Of a stretch of DNA of 64,000 nt, positions 36,322-45,799 are shown one piece after another; positions within the stretch are counted from its first letter, which is position 1, and each line of letters starts with the position of its first letter. The stretch spans positions 248,001 to 312,000 of the forward strand of contig NZ_AP014821.1 of the NCBI RefSeq assembly GCF_001548115.1, in the 5' to 3' direction. This DNA comes from Geminocystis sp. NIES-3709. Lineage in GTDB: Bacteria > Cyanobacteriota > Cyanobacteriia > Cyanobacteriales > Cyanobacteriaceae. The notes under the pieces were generated by a model. It worked only from the letters and a program-made list of their open reading frames with translations. It was not told the origin of the DNA and did not search any database. The position numbers and the translations under genes are program-made.

Positions 36322-36948
36322 ATGTCCATCCGTCAACAGCCGAGAAGAACTGCTAGAATATTAGCCTTACTTAGTTTAAGTCAAATAAAAATTAAATCTG
36401 ACACTTTAGAAGATATTGAAATCAATGATCTGATTTTGGGTGCAATTCGCACTTTGACTTTAGAAATTGAAAGTACTATTGAAACCGCCTCTGATGAGTT
36501 AAATCGTAGTAATGATCATTTATTTAAGAGTGATACTCGTGCTACTAATATTGGTAGTGCAAAAAGTATGTTAAAAGATGCGATCGTATTAACCCAAAAA
36601 GCGATTAATCGTATAGGTAATATTATTGAAATACCTGAGTTTGTGCAATTATCTCGACAACACGAAGTGAGAGAATATGCCTTAGAATTAATTGGTACAG
36701 TCGATCGACGTAAAACAGAAATTGAGGCTATTTTAAATGAGGTAATGATAGATTGGACATTAAACCGTCTTACCCAAATTGATGCTAATATTCTACGGTT
36801 AGCTGTGGCAGAAATGACTTTTTTAAATATAGAACATAAAGTAGCTATTAATGAAGCGATCGAGATTGCGAAAAATTACTCCGATGAAGACGGTTATCGT
36901 TTTATCAACGGGGTGTTAAGAAAAGTTAGCGACAAAATCAAACAATAA
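36322..36948 (+). CDS. nusB: Transcription antitermination factor NusB
   Basis: A 208-residue protein with the NusB/RsmB RNA-binding fold. It binds boxA RNA with NusE (S10) and prevents premature termination of rRNA transcripts. MSIRQQPRRTARILALLSLSQ is the family start, and the C-terminal half with RLTQIDANILRLAVAEMTFL, VAINEAIEIAKNYSDEDGYRFINGVL is strongly conserved. It is longer than the E. coli protein because of a helical insertion at about 30-110, common in cyanobacteria. Downstream DNA is occupied by two insertion sequences. Confidence 0.96.
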   Translation: MSIRQQPRRTARILALLSLSQIKIKSDTLEDIEINDLILGAIRTLTLEIESTIETASDELNRSNDHLFKSDTRATNIGSAKSMLKDAIVLTQKAINRIGNIIEIPEFVQLSRQHEVREYALELIGTVDRRKTEIEAILNEVMIDWTLNRLTQIDANILRLAVAEMTFLNIEHKVAINEAIEIAKNYSDEDGYRFINGVLRKVSDKIKQ

Positions 36949-36978
36949 TTTACCAAGGGTGAACTATAAAATTATAGG

Positions 36979-37018
36979 TCAACAGAGGGAAAAGACAACC
37001 GGCAACAGGGAAAACTAT
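36979..37018. repeat. Degenerate octamers at the IS630 insertion site
   Basis: GTCAACAG, AGGGAAAA, GACAACCG, GCAACAGG, GAAAACTA: purine-rich units with an 8-base period. The left end of the first IS element lies directly in this array. Confidence 0.45.
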
Positions 37019-37086
37019 AGCGTTTCTTACAATGATGAGGTACAATTTTGAGATGAAAAAATGTAGACGATATTAACATTAATCTA

Positions 37087-37503
37087 ATGCGTCCCTACTC
37101 TTTGGATTTAAGACAAAAGATTATTCATGCTCGTGAAAAGCAACAATGCTCCATTCGTCAATTAGCTAAGAATTTTGGTGTGGCAAAAAGTTTTGTACAA
37201 AAGATAATCAAGCAGTATCAAGAAACTGGGGATCTCAAACCTCGTCATTCAGGGGGAAGACCCCCCAAAATAAATCCTGAACAAACGGTTGTCCTGTTAG
37301 AAATTATCAACGAAAATAATGATGCTACTCTCTGGGAATTAGCCGAGTTATTTGAGAAAAAAACTGGACTTAAACTCAGTACATCGACTATTGACAGAAT
37401 CAGTCGTAAATTTGACGATACTGTCAAAAAAAAACACTGTATGCCACAGAAAAACATAGTGAGAGAGTTCAACAAAAAAGATCTGAATATTGGGATAAAG
37501 TGA
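37087..37503 (+). CDS. IS630 transposase, first frame (helix-turn-helix part)
   Basis: 138 residues. YSLDLRQKIIHAREKQQCSIRQLAKNFGV is the DNA-binding helix-turn-helix of IS630 transposases, followed by a second HTH-like region around WELAELFEKKTGLKLSTSTI. Meaningful similarity ends at the run of nine A (37426-37434). A -1 shift there continues as KKTLYATEKHSERVQQKRSE into the second frame, giving a full-length protein of about 317 residues. This is a usual programmed frameshift in the family. Confidence 0.88.
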   Translation: MRPYSLDLRQKIIHAREKQQCSIRQLAKNFGVAKSFVQKIIKQYQETGDLKPRHSGGRPPKINPEQTVVLLEIINENNDATLWELAELFEKKTGLKLSTSTIDRISRKFDDTVKKKHCMPQKNIVREFNKKDLNIGIK

Positions 37504-38039
37504 GAGAAATTAATGAAGAGGACTTAATTTTTGTGGACGAATCGGGAAGTAATTTAGCAATGCTTCGCCTTTATGGTAGGGCAAAAAAAGGGTACAGAGT
37601 CAGAGGAGAAAAACCCCAGAAAAGAGGGGGTAATGTTTCTATAGTGACGGCAATATCCTTAAAGGAAGTAGTAGCATCAAGAAATATTTATGGTTCTGTA
37701 GATGGATTAACTTTTGAGGCTTTTGTGATCAGAGATTTAGTGCCCAAATTATGGGTGGGAGCTTGTGTAGTTATGGATAATGCAAAAATTCATTTAGGAG
37801 AAACAATTAGAAAGGAAATAGAGAAAGTGGGGGCATCATTGGTGTATTTATCACCCTATTCCCCAGATTTTTCACCCATTGAAAATTTTTGGTCGAAAGT
37901 CAAAAATCAGATCAGAAAACTAAAACCGAGAAATTATCATGATCTAGTAGAGGCGATTGGAAAAGCCATGGAGCAAGTAACACAGTTAGATATGCACAAT
38001 TGGTTCACCCATTGCTGTTACTGTACCTCATCATTCTGA
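37500..38039 (+). CDS. IS630 transposase, second frame (DDE catalytic part)
   Basis: 179 residues of the catalytic domain, read by -1 frameshifting from the frame before. The three acidic residues are present: D in LIFVDESGSN, D in VVMDNAKIH, and E in SPYSPDFSPIENFWSKVK. The chain appears complete to the C-terminus, so the element may be active. No good independent start codon or ribosome site was seen, which supports expression by frameshifting. Confidence 0.88.
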   Translation: MREINEEDLIFVDESGSNLAMLRLYGRAKKGYRVRGEKPQKRGGNVSIVTAISLKEVVASRNIYGSVDGLTFEAFVIRDLVPKLWVGACVVMDNAKIHLGETIRKEIEKVGASLVYLSPYSPDFSPIENFWSKVKNQIRKLKPRNYHDLVEAIGKAMEQVTQLDMHNWFTHCCYCTSSF

Positions 38040-38071
38040 TAAATGCTATAATAAGAATTGATTACTTCAAT

Positions 38072-39027
38072 TATAGTCATTAAAAATAAGAATGAGACAC
38101 TTAACTGTCACAATAACTGCGGATTATTTCATCTAAACTAATATCTTCTTTACTATACATTCTTGCCCTTTTTAATGCACTAAAATCATGTTCAATATCA
38201 TTAAAGTCAGGAGAATAAGTTGGCAAAAATATCACTTGATGCCCTGCATTTTCTACTAACTCTTTTATTTTATTTTTTCTATGAATTGGTGCATTATCCA
38301 TGATCAGTATTGAAAATTCTTTCAGGGATGGTAATAAATATTTTACAAGCCACACTTCAAAACTTTCTGCATTTAAACTTCCCCTGAAAATCATTGGTGC
38401 AATAAAGTCTCTTTCTTTTTTTCTTCTTCCTGCTACTAAACTTTCTCTTTTTCCTCGTTTTCCTTGCTTATTTCCATAAATTTTTTTCCCTTTTTTTGAC
38501 CATCCATAAATACAACTACTTTTTTCTTCAAACCCAGATTCGTCAATAAATACAAGACTTTTGATGCCATGTTTTTTTACTAATTCTCTTATTGTTATTA
38601 AGTATTTTATTCTCTCTGTACTATTTCTCTCTCTATAGCGTAACTGTTTTTTTTTCTAGTAATCTTCATTCTTTTAAAAGCATAAGATATAGCGGGAACT
38701 GTTACTCCAAACTTGTTTGCTCTCTCAATTAATTTATCATCGGGATTTTCTATCACATCACGGTATAATGCTGACCAATTTAATTTGCGATGTCGATATT
38801 TCACGATAGTTGGTTTTAAATTTTCTCTGGTTAACCAGCGATATATTGAAGCTCTTGATACCCCGAAAATTCTACTTGCTTTAGTTACACTACCTTTATT
38901 CTCTACATCGTCAATAACCTTTTCTCTCAATTCTAAATTATGATACATTATAGTATTAGTAAAATCTGAATATTTGTTGATTTTAATTCTATCACTAACT
39001 GTCTCAGTGTTATTTTAAATAACTATA
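38072..39027 (-). mobile_element. IS630-like insertion sequence, second type, copy A (apparently intact)
   Basis: A 956-bp element on the minus strand. Ends TATAGTCATTAAAAATAA (left) and TATAGTTATTTAAAATAA (right, reversed) are imperfect inverted repeats that continue inward to GAGACA. TA borders both sides. It lies only 21 bases from the first IS. Copy B at 46589-47715 is nearly identical but damaged. The transposase is encoded in two frames joined by a run of nine A. Confidence 0.88.
38101..38948 (-). CDS. Transposase of IS copy A, two frames joined by -1 frameshift
   Basis: The first frame (38948 down to about 38650) starts MYHNLELREKVIDDVENKG, with a helix-turn-helix (SVTKASRIFGVSRASIYRWL). 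At nine A (plus-strand T, 38647-38655) a -1 shift gives RKKKQLRYRERNSTERIKYL and an open frame to 38101. The catalytic triad is intact: D in LVFIDESGFEEK, D in LIMDNAPIH, E in YSPDFNDIEHDF. The complete product is about 282 residues. Without the shift the first frame ends at 38607. The C-terminal open frame on its own begins at 38394. Confidence 0.85.
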
Positions 39028-39058
39028 TTTATAAATATTTCTCCCATTTCCTACCATC

Positions 39059-39089
39059 ACCAAAATACTTTTTCAGCAACCCCTATTTA
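39059..39089. repeat. Dispersed motif ACTTTTTCAGCAACCCCTA, copy 2
   Basis: Same sequence as at 22950-22980, again touching the 3' end of a minus-strand gene (the permease ends at 39083) and again with pyrimidine-rich DNA on its left. Confidence 0.65.
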
Positions 39090-39931
39090 GAGTTAAGGGC
39101 ATCTTTTAGTCCATCTCCAATATAGTTAATACTTAATACTGTGAAAAATATTGCCAACCCCGGAAATATTGCCATATAAGGAGCAGATGTGAGATAATTT
39201 TGAGCATCATACAACATCCTTCCCCATGTAGGAATATCTGGGGGAAAGCCTAATCCTAAAAAGCTAAGGGTAGATTCTACAATAATGGCATTACCAACGG
39301 CAAGGGTAGCGGCAACGATAATAACACTGAAAACATTGGGAAGAATATGGACTAGAATTATACGTCCTGAATTTGCTCCCAAACTTTTGGCGGCGGCAAT
39401 AAATTCTCTTTCTTTGATTTGTAAAAATGAACCTCTGACTAATCTTGCCACAGACATCCAATTTAGTAAACCTATAACAAAAACAACTAAGACGAAAATC
39501 CCTATTTGGGCTCCAAAAATTTCTTTGATGGCATCCCGAAACAAATAAACTATTAATAATAAAACAGGTAACTGAGGTAAGGATAAAAATATATCCGTTA
39601 ATCTCATCAAAATATTATCCAGAATACCGCCAAAATAACCTGCGATCGAGCCTATAATTGTCCCTATAATTATAGAAACTATCATGGCTGAAATTCCCAC
39701 TGTCAAAGAAATTCTACCGCCAAATAAAGCTCTTGCTAGTTGATCTTGACCTAGATCATTTGTACCAAATGGATGTTGCCAACTGGGGGGGAGAGTAGAT
39801 TGTGCAAAATTAATTTTATCAATTGAAGTTTGATAAACGATCGGTAAGAATAGAATACTGACAATGATCACAATTAAGGTTAATAATCCTGCGATCGCCA
39901 TTTTATCTTTACTAAATTTACGCCAAAACAT
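39083..39931 (-). CDS. ABC transporter permease, DppC/OppC type
   Basis: A 282-residue inner-membrane permease of the peptide/nickel uptake family. It has the N-terminal OppC region (WRKFSKDKMAIAGLLTL), the periplasmic motif HPFGTNDLGQDQLARALFGGRISL, and the EAA-loop for ATPase contact around EREFIAAAKSLGANSGRIILVHILPN. Six membrane segments are expected, with a normal ending GDGLKDALN. The DppB-like partner, substrate-binding protein and ATPases are not next to it; in many cyanobacteria these genes are scattered. The substrate could be peptides or another small ligand. Confidence 0.9.
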   Translation of the reverse strand: MFWRKFSKDKMAIAGLLTLIVIIVSILFLPIVYQTSIDKINFAQSTLPPSWQHPFGTNDLGQDQLARALFGGRISLTVGISAMIVSIIIGTIIGSIAGYFGGILDNILMRLTDIFLSLPQLPVLLLIVYLFRDAIKEIFGAQIGIFVLVVFVIGLLNWMSVARLVRGSFLQIKEREFIAAAKSLGANSGRIILVHILPNVFSVIIVAATLAVGNAIIVESTLSFLGLGFPPDIPTWGRMLYDAQNYLTSAPYMAIFPGLAIFFTVLSINYIGDGLKDALNSK

Positions 39932-39966
39932 GGAATATAATTAAGAAAATATTTAATAATTTTAAT

Positions 39967-40125
39967 TTAGGTATTTTTTTCACTTAAAACCTTAATTAAA
40001 TCATCTTTTTTCATTTTACTAATCCCAACAATACCTCTTTTTTTTGCCATCGCTTTTAAATTTACTGCTGTCATAGTTCTAAGTATATTAACATCAATAA
40101 TATTATTAGGCAAAGACTCTGTCAT
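39967..40125 (-). CDS. Small protein with Rho N-terminal (SAP-like) motif
   Basis: 52 residues, overlapping the last codons of the truncated ParA gene. The segment LKAMAKKRGIVGISKMKKDDLIKVL is the helix-extended-loop-helix of Rho_N/SAP-like domains, which bind nucleic acid. It begins MTESLPNN at an ATG on 40125. It may be the intact small gene that once followed a full-length ParA, or the tail of a larger protein left by a deletion. No signal or membrane part. Confidence 0.55.
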   Translation of the reverse strand: MTESLPNNIIDVNILRTMTAVNLKAMAKKRGIVGISKMKKDDLIKVLSEKNT

Positions 40126-40711
40126 ATTTTCTCTTTAAAGTTAAAGTCGCCGCCATATTAACACTTGTGGTAGTTTTACCAACACCACCTTTATTGTTAT
40201 AAACAGTTATGGTTAAGGCTTGATTCCGTTTTTCAATTTGACGACGAAAATCAGCGATTATCTCATCAATATTTCCTTCTTCCAGAGAAATACATTCAGA
40301 GGCAGGAAAAACTACCTTTCCATGACGGCGAAATAATTGGAGATGAATTGAATTAGTAATCATCCCCCATTGAGCTTGACGACAGTTAGGGGCTAAAAGA
40401 TATTGTTTTAGTTGTTTTACCGTACTATTATATTGAGGACTTCCTTGAGCTAAATTAATTTCTTTGCCTTTTAATTCTAGTAACAAATAAGGATTTGTTT
40501 TAGTAAATAAAAAAACATCATCTCCAACAGTTTTTCTTGCTGCTCGATCGACAAATTTTCCATTACCATCAGGATATTGTGGATAAATTTCTTGATCTTC
40601 AAATCCCAAGGCATTTAATAAAACAGACGCAAAATTAACATCAATAACTGCTTCACTAGCGTTTTCAGGAAGATTGAATAATAATTTACTAAGATTAGTT
40701 GTCTTATTCAT
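40106..40711 (-). pseudogene. Nuclease-domain (HsdR_N-like)/ParA ATPase fusion, truncated after Walker A
   Basis: About 201 residues. Residues 10-150 resemble the restriction-type PD-(D/E)xK fold of HsdR_N proteins (FVDRAARKTVGDDVFLF, then YLLLELKGKE with the E-x-K). A linker leads to VYNNKGGVGKTTTSVNMAA, the deviant Walker A of ParA/MinD ATPases. The chain ends a few residues later (RKYDRVFA), so Walker A' and B and the rest of the ATPase are missing and it cannot hydrolyse ATP. It is probably the front end of a gene cut by an internal deletion, with a Rho_N-like frame following. The ATG at 40711 is preferred to the TTG two codons earlier. Confidence 0.75.
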
Positions 40712-40774
40712 GAACAAGTTTTTGTTTTAGATAGATTTAACTTTAATTATCAATATATTTCAAAAATAGAAAAA

Positions 40775-42115
40775 CTAATACTTAAATAACTTTGATCTTG
40801 GAGTACTACTATACCATCTAAACAATACTTTTCCTAATAATTTGGGATCGTGACGTACATAAGTACTTTCTTGATTTTCGCTCATGATGTTGGCTTGAAC
40901 AATTCTTCTACCTAATTTAACCACTTCTTCTCGATCGAGATATACTGGATGACAATGTTTTAGGGCATATTTTCTTAATACTTCTTCCGATGGCGATCGT
41001 CCTTGTACTAACACTGCATCAAATATTTTACCACCACAAACTTGGTCGATTGCTCTAATATGATCACTTACAGTATAACTATCGGTTTCTCCTTTTTGGG
41101 TCATTATATTACAGATATAAATTTTAGGAGCAGAACTTTTAGCGATCGCCTCTCGAATTTCTGGTACAAGTAAATTAGGAATAATGCTAGTGTATAAACT
41201 ACCTGGCCCCATGATAATATATTCTGCTTGTTGAATGGCTTTAATCACTGCGGTTGTTGCCGGAGGATAAGAAGGATTACACCCCACTTCCACAATTTTC
41301 CCACCCGCTTCGGGGATATTAGACTCCCCTTCTACCACTCTACCATCCGCAAACCTAGCCCATAAAGTCACATCACTTAACGTTGCCGGTAAAACCCTTC
41401 CTCTAATAGCTAATACTTTTGAACTAGCCTCGATCGCACCTTCCAAATCTCCTGTTATCTCTGTCATCGCCGTTAAAAAAAGATTACCAAAACTATGGCC
41501 ATTTAATCCCTCTCCTGCGGTAAAACGATATTGGAATAACTCCGTCAACAATTTTTCCTCATCGGCTAAAGCCGCAATGCAATTGCGAATATCCCCCGGT
41601 GGTAACATTCCCATTTCCCGACGTAACCTACCCGAAGAACCACCATCATCAGCTACCGTAACAATAGCCGTAATATTAGCACTATAATCCTTAATTCCCC
41701 TCAATAAAGTCGATAAACCCGTACCACCACCGATAGCAACGACTTTTGTGCCACGATTTAAACGACGATAATTCCACAAAACCTCGATTAAATCCTCATC
41801 ACTATTAGGTTTTAAAACCTCTGTAATAGAGCCTAAAGTGCGAGTTTGTCCCCAATATAATAAAAATAAACCAATAATTAAAACGAGAGGCCCTGAAATA
41901 TAACTAGGAATATTATTAGTAATTTTATTAAGAAGCTCAATAACAAAGTCTAAAAAGCGATAAATGGGAGTTAATTTAGTCCAAATAGCCAAGCCTAACA
42001 CCGTCATTAAAATGCCGATCATGCTAGTAAGTAACCAACGTTTAACCAGAATACCCGGTGATAACCATTTGTACAGGTGATTGACTTTTTTACGACCGTT
42101 ACGACTATTAACCAT
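40775..42115 (-). CDS. YvcK/CofD-like gluconeogenesis factor with membrane anchor
   Basis: A 446-residue protein. Two hydrophobic segments near the start ([19 protein letters not shown] and [17 protein letters not shown]) anchor it. The rest is a YvcK/UPF0052 domain: [46 protein letters not shown] and [21 protein letters not shown]. YvcK proteins bind UDP-sugars and link central carbon metabolism with cell-wall synthesis in other bacteria. The reading frame opens at a TTG (42181) inside a heptamer array; the ATG at 42115 is far more credible. Confidence 0.92.
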   Translation of the reverse strand: MVNSRNGRKKVNHLYKWLSPGILVKRWLLTSMIGILMTVLGLAIWTKLTPIYRFLDFVIELLNKITNNIPSYISGPLVLIIGLFLLYWGQTRTLGSITEVLKPNSDEDLIEVLWNYRRLNRGTKVVAIGGGTGLSTLLRGIKDYSANITAIVTVADDGGSSGRLRREMGMLPPGDIRNCIAALADEEKLLTELFQYRFTAGEGLNGHSFGNLFLTAMTEITGDLEGAIEASSKVLAIRGRVLPATLSDVTLWARFADGRVVEGESNIPEAGGKIVEVGCNPSYPPATTAVIKAIQQAEYIIMGPGSLYTSIIPNLLVPEIREAIAKSSAPKIYICNIMTQKGETDSYTVSDHIRAIDQVCGGKIFDAVLVQGRSPSEEVLRKYALKHCHPVYLDREEVVKLGRRIVQANIMSENQESTYVRHDPKLLGKVLFRWYSSTPRSKLFKY

Positions 42116-42130
42116 AAAATTGGTGATTCT

Positions 42131-42207
42131 AACAACGAACAATGAATAGTGAACCATTAACAATCTAATCTTAACCGTCAACCGTCAACTGTCAAGAGTC
42201 AACTTTC
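42131..42207. repeat. Eleven consecutive degenerate heptamers (AACNNNN type)
   Basis: The longest array in the window, read in steps of seven: AACAACG, AACAATG, AATAGTG, AACCATT, AACAATC, TAATCTT, AACCGTC, AACCGTC, AACTGTC, AAGAGTC, AACTTTC. It fills most of the space between the yvcK start and the TPP riboswitch and so must lie in the divergent promoter region. Confidence 0.85.
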
Positions 42208-42243
42208 TTAAACGGCTGAATACATGATACAATTTTCTTTATA

Positions 42244-42320
42244 GCTAGGGGTGTCTAAAAAATTAGGCTGAGAAAAACCCTTAGAACCTGAGACTGGGTA
42301 ATACCAGCGTAGGAAAGCTG
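42244..42320 (+). ncRNA. TPP riboswitch of thiC
   Basis: The conserved thi-box is clear: GGGGTGT, then GGCTGAGAA, ACCCTTAGAACCTGA, CTGGGTAATACCAGCGTAGG. Loops for pyrimidine and pyrophosphate binding are all present. It ends 18 bases before the thiC start codon, so it probably hides the ribosome site (GAGG at 42327-42330) when thiamine pyrophosphate is abundant. Confidence 0.95.
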
Positions 42321-42328
42321 TTTATTGA

Positions 42329-43720
<1,392 letters not shown>

Positions 43721-43731
43721 TTACTTTTTAG

Positions 43732-43752
43732 GGTGGGCATTGCTCACCTTTA
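43732..43752 (+). terminator. Weak terminator-like hairpin after thiC
   Basis: GGTGGGC and GCTCACC pair over seven bases (one G-T) with a 3-base loop and only TTT after it. It starts 12 bases past the thiC stop. A poor T-run makes this uncertain. Confidence 0.45.
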
Positions 43753-43868
43753 ACCTAGTCAAAATAGATAAAATATTCAAAAATTTATTACTAATATATC
43801 TCTCAGTACTGTGCATTTTTATTTATAAACATTCTCTTAGTAACTAATTCTCTTATTTTTTTGCAACT

Positions 43869-44723
43869 ATGCACATAAAAGGTACAACAAAATTATTAGG
43901 TATTATCGGTGATCCGATCGAACATTCTAAGTCCCCAGTGATGCAAAATGCGGCGATCGAGATGTTAAATTTAGATTATGTATATGTCCCTTTTGAGGTG
44001 AAAAAGGAAGACTTAGAAATAGTTTTTAAAGGGTTTCAGGCAATAAATTTAAGGGGTTTTAACGTTACTATCCCCCATAAAGAAAATGTGATCTCTTTTT
44101 TAACAAAAATAACAGACACTGCTAAAAAAATTGGTGCTGTCAATACTGTTTGGTTAGGGGGGGAAGGTTGGCACGGCACAAATACTGACATTGATGGTTT
44201 TATTGCCCCTTTGAAAGAGTTAAATCGAGATTGGACTAAAATTACTCCTATGGTTTTGGGTGCGGGTGGTGCTAGTCGAGCTGTAATTGTGGGATGTGAG
44301 CAATTAGGATGTCAGGAAGTTAGAGTTATTGGTAGAAATCTTGAGAAATTAGAAGCATTAAAAGATAGTTTTGCCTATAGTAATCTTAATTGTCAAATAT
44401 CAGTTTATTCTTGGGATAAGTTAACAAACTTGATTCCTGATAGTGAGTTAATTGTCAACACGACTCCTATTGGAATGTACCCAAATATTGACAATTCTCC
44501 CTTGACAAAAGAGCAAAATAGATTAGTAAAACAAAATACGATCGCTTATGATTTAATATATACTCCTCGTCCTACCTTGTTTTTACAACAGGCACAACTA
44601 CAAGGTGCAATAATTATTGATGGTAGCGAGATGTTAGTGCAACAAGGTGCTGTTGGGTTTGAAATTTGGACACAAAAACAAGCCCCTATAGAAATTATGC
44701 GTCAAGCATTACTCAATCTTTGA
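43869..44723 (+). CDS. aroE: Shikimate dehydrogenase
   Basis: A 284-residue NADPH enzyme that reduces 3-dehydroshikimate in aromatic amino acid synthesis. The substrate site appears in GDPIEHSKSPVMQNAAI and GFNVTIPHKE (catalytic lysine), NTDIDGF (aspartate), the cofactor site in VLGAGGASRAVIVGCEQLG, then NTTPIGMYP and a closing DGSEMLVQQGAVGFEIWT. Normal length and start. Alone on the plus strand; a terminator-like hairpin separates it from thiC. Confidence 0.97.
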   Translation: MHIKGTTKLLGIIGDPIEHSKSPVMQNAAIEMLNLDYVYVPFEVKKEDLEIVFKGFQAINLRGFNVTIPHKENVISFLTKITDTAKKIGAVNTVWLGGEGWHGTNTDIDGFIAPLKELNRDWTKITPMVLGAGGASRAVIVGCEQLGCQEVRVIGRNLEKLEALKDSFAYSNLNCQISVYSWDKLTNLIPDSELIVNTTPIGMYPNIDNSPLTKEQNRLVKQNTIAYDLIYTPRPTLFLQQAQLQGAIIIDGSEMLVQQGAVGFEIWTQKQAPIEIMRQALLNL

Positions 44724-44771
44724 TCAATAAAATTATACTAATATCATTACCTATCACTTATTACTTATTCT

Positions 44772-45002
44772 TTATTTTAGATTTGCTCTAGCATCCATCA
44801 CCGCTAAGATAAAAAATACTATAGTTAGAGGGACACTGAGGAATAGAATAATTGTTGTATTTATTTGCCCTAATTGCGGCATTCCTGATGATAATTCAAA
44901 CACAGAACCAACAGAAGCGATCGCCGTTACACAAGAAAGAAGTAGCAATACGCCACTTTTAGGAGTCATGTACATAAGTAGTTTTTGATCTTTTAATTGC
45001 AT
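44772..45002 (-). CDS. Small two-helix membrane protein, conserved in cyanobacteria
   Basis: 76 residues with two membrane segments: SGVLLLLSCVTAIASVGSVFEL and TIILFLSVPLTIVFFILAVMDA, joined by a short loop SSGMPQLGQ. The ending DARANLK is basic. Similar short proteins are remembered from other cyanobacteria without function. Convergent with aroE, with 48 bases between stops. Confidence 0.72.
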   Translation of the reverse strand: MQLKDQKLLMYMTPKSGVLLLLSCVTAIASVGSVFELSSGMPQLGQINTTIILFLSVPLTIVFFILAVMDARANLK

Positions 45003-45313
45003 TATTTACTTAAGTCTTTTTAGCATGATCAGGAAACAATTATCAATCAAAATCTAAGAAATCATTTAAAATAGAAATGAAATTGCTATATTGTTAAAAG
45101 GAAAAAATTTTTAATAAAAACACAGTAAAAAATAGTTATGATTCTATAAAATCAATCGATATTATCATTATCAATAGTAAAGATAATGTTTCTATATTTT
45201 TTGATTAAATTATATCGAAAAAAATGAATTTAGTCTAAAATTATATTTTTTATTTACTAAAAATAACTATCAACTAAACAAGTTTTAAATTAATAAATAG
45301 GAGTAAAATTTTT
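45003..45313. other. AT-rich intergenic region before the MAPEG gene
   Basis: 311 bases, strongly AT-rich. There is a 7-bp hairpin (CATTATC 45166-45172 with GATAATG 45182-45188) and a ribosome site AGGAG at 45299-45303. No gene was seen. Confidence 0.5.
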
Positions 45314-45715
45314 ATGTTATTAGGTACAAGTATTGTTACAGTTTCTGCCTTATTAGTTTATTTTGTAACGATTATTAATGTAGGAAGGGCAAGGTTTAAA
45401 TATGGAGTAATACCTCCAGCTATGACAGGAGATCCTAATTTTGAAAGGGCATTAAGAGTACAACAAAATATGTTAGAACAACTAATATTATTCTTGCCGT
45501 TATTATGGATTTTTTCTTATTATGTCAGTGAATTGTGGGGGACAATTCTAGGAGTAATTTGGGTTTTTGGCAGAATATTATATGCTTGGGGATATTATCA
45601 AGAGGCAAAAAAAAGAGCTCCCGGTTTTGCTATTAGTATCCTCAGTGGCATGAGTTTATTCTTAGGTTGTTTAATTTCTTTAGGAATTTTAGTTTATCAA
45701 CAAATACAACTTTAA
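45314..45715 (+). CDS. MAPEG-family membrane protein
   Basis: 133 residues, four membrane segments. The MAPEG (membrane-associated eicosanoid and glutathione metabolism) signature is GRARFKYGVIPPAMTGDPNFERALRVQQNMLEQLILF, with its conserved arginine and glutamate-asparagine pattern, and FGRILYAWGYYQEAKKRAPGF. Bacterial members can act as microsomal-type glutathione transferases or peroxidases; the real substrate here is unknown. AGGAG precedes the start. Single gene. Confidence 0.92.
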   Translation: MLLGTSIVTVSALLVYFVTIINVGRARFKYGVIPPAMTGDPNFERALRVQQNMLEQLILFLPLLWIFSYYVSELWGTILGVIWVFGRILYAWGYYQEAKKRAPGFAISILSGMSLFLGCLISLGILVYQQIQL

Positions 45716-45799
45716 AAATTAGAAAATAAAAACACAAATTATAATTTTAAATATAATAATTTTATGTTATAAAAAACTATTTTCTATTACTAATTTTCA

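Larger units (their letters stand above)
37016..38050 (+). mobile_element. IS630-family insertion sequence (first of two types)
   Basis: A 1,035-bp element. The ends 37016-37044 and 38022-38050 are inverted repeats with about 24 of 29 positions matching (TATAGC...TGATGAGGTACA). Both begin with TA, the target dinucleotide duplicated by IS630/Tc1-mariner elements. The element carries two overlapping frames forming one DDE transposase. It lies 67 bases past nusB, inside an octamer array. Confidence 0.88.

Noticed and set aside
38713-38943. Plus-strand frame antisense to the transposase, repeated at 47215
   Set aside because: Mirror frame of the helix-turn-helix coding region; present in both IS copies only because the IS is duplicated.
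39083-40774. Complete defence system built from the nuclease/ParA fusion and its neighbours
   Set aside because: The ATPase is truncated and the flanking genes are a transporter permease and yvcK; there is no supporting cluster in this window.
42116-42181. Upstream extension of yvcK from a TTG
   Set aside because: The added residues are the translation of the heptamer array; the family and a good ATG support 42115.
42131-42207. Possibility that the regular array is a CRISPR
   Set aside because: Units are 7 bases with no spacer/repeat alternation and no cas genes nearby.
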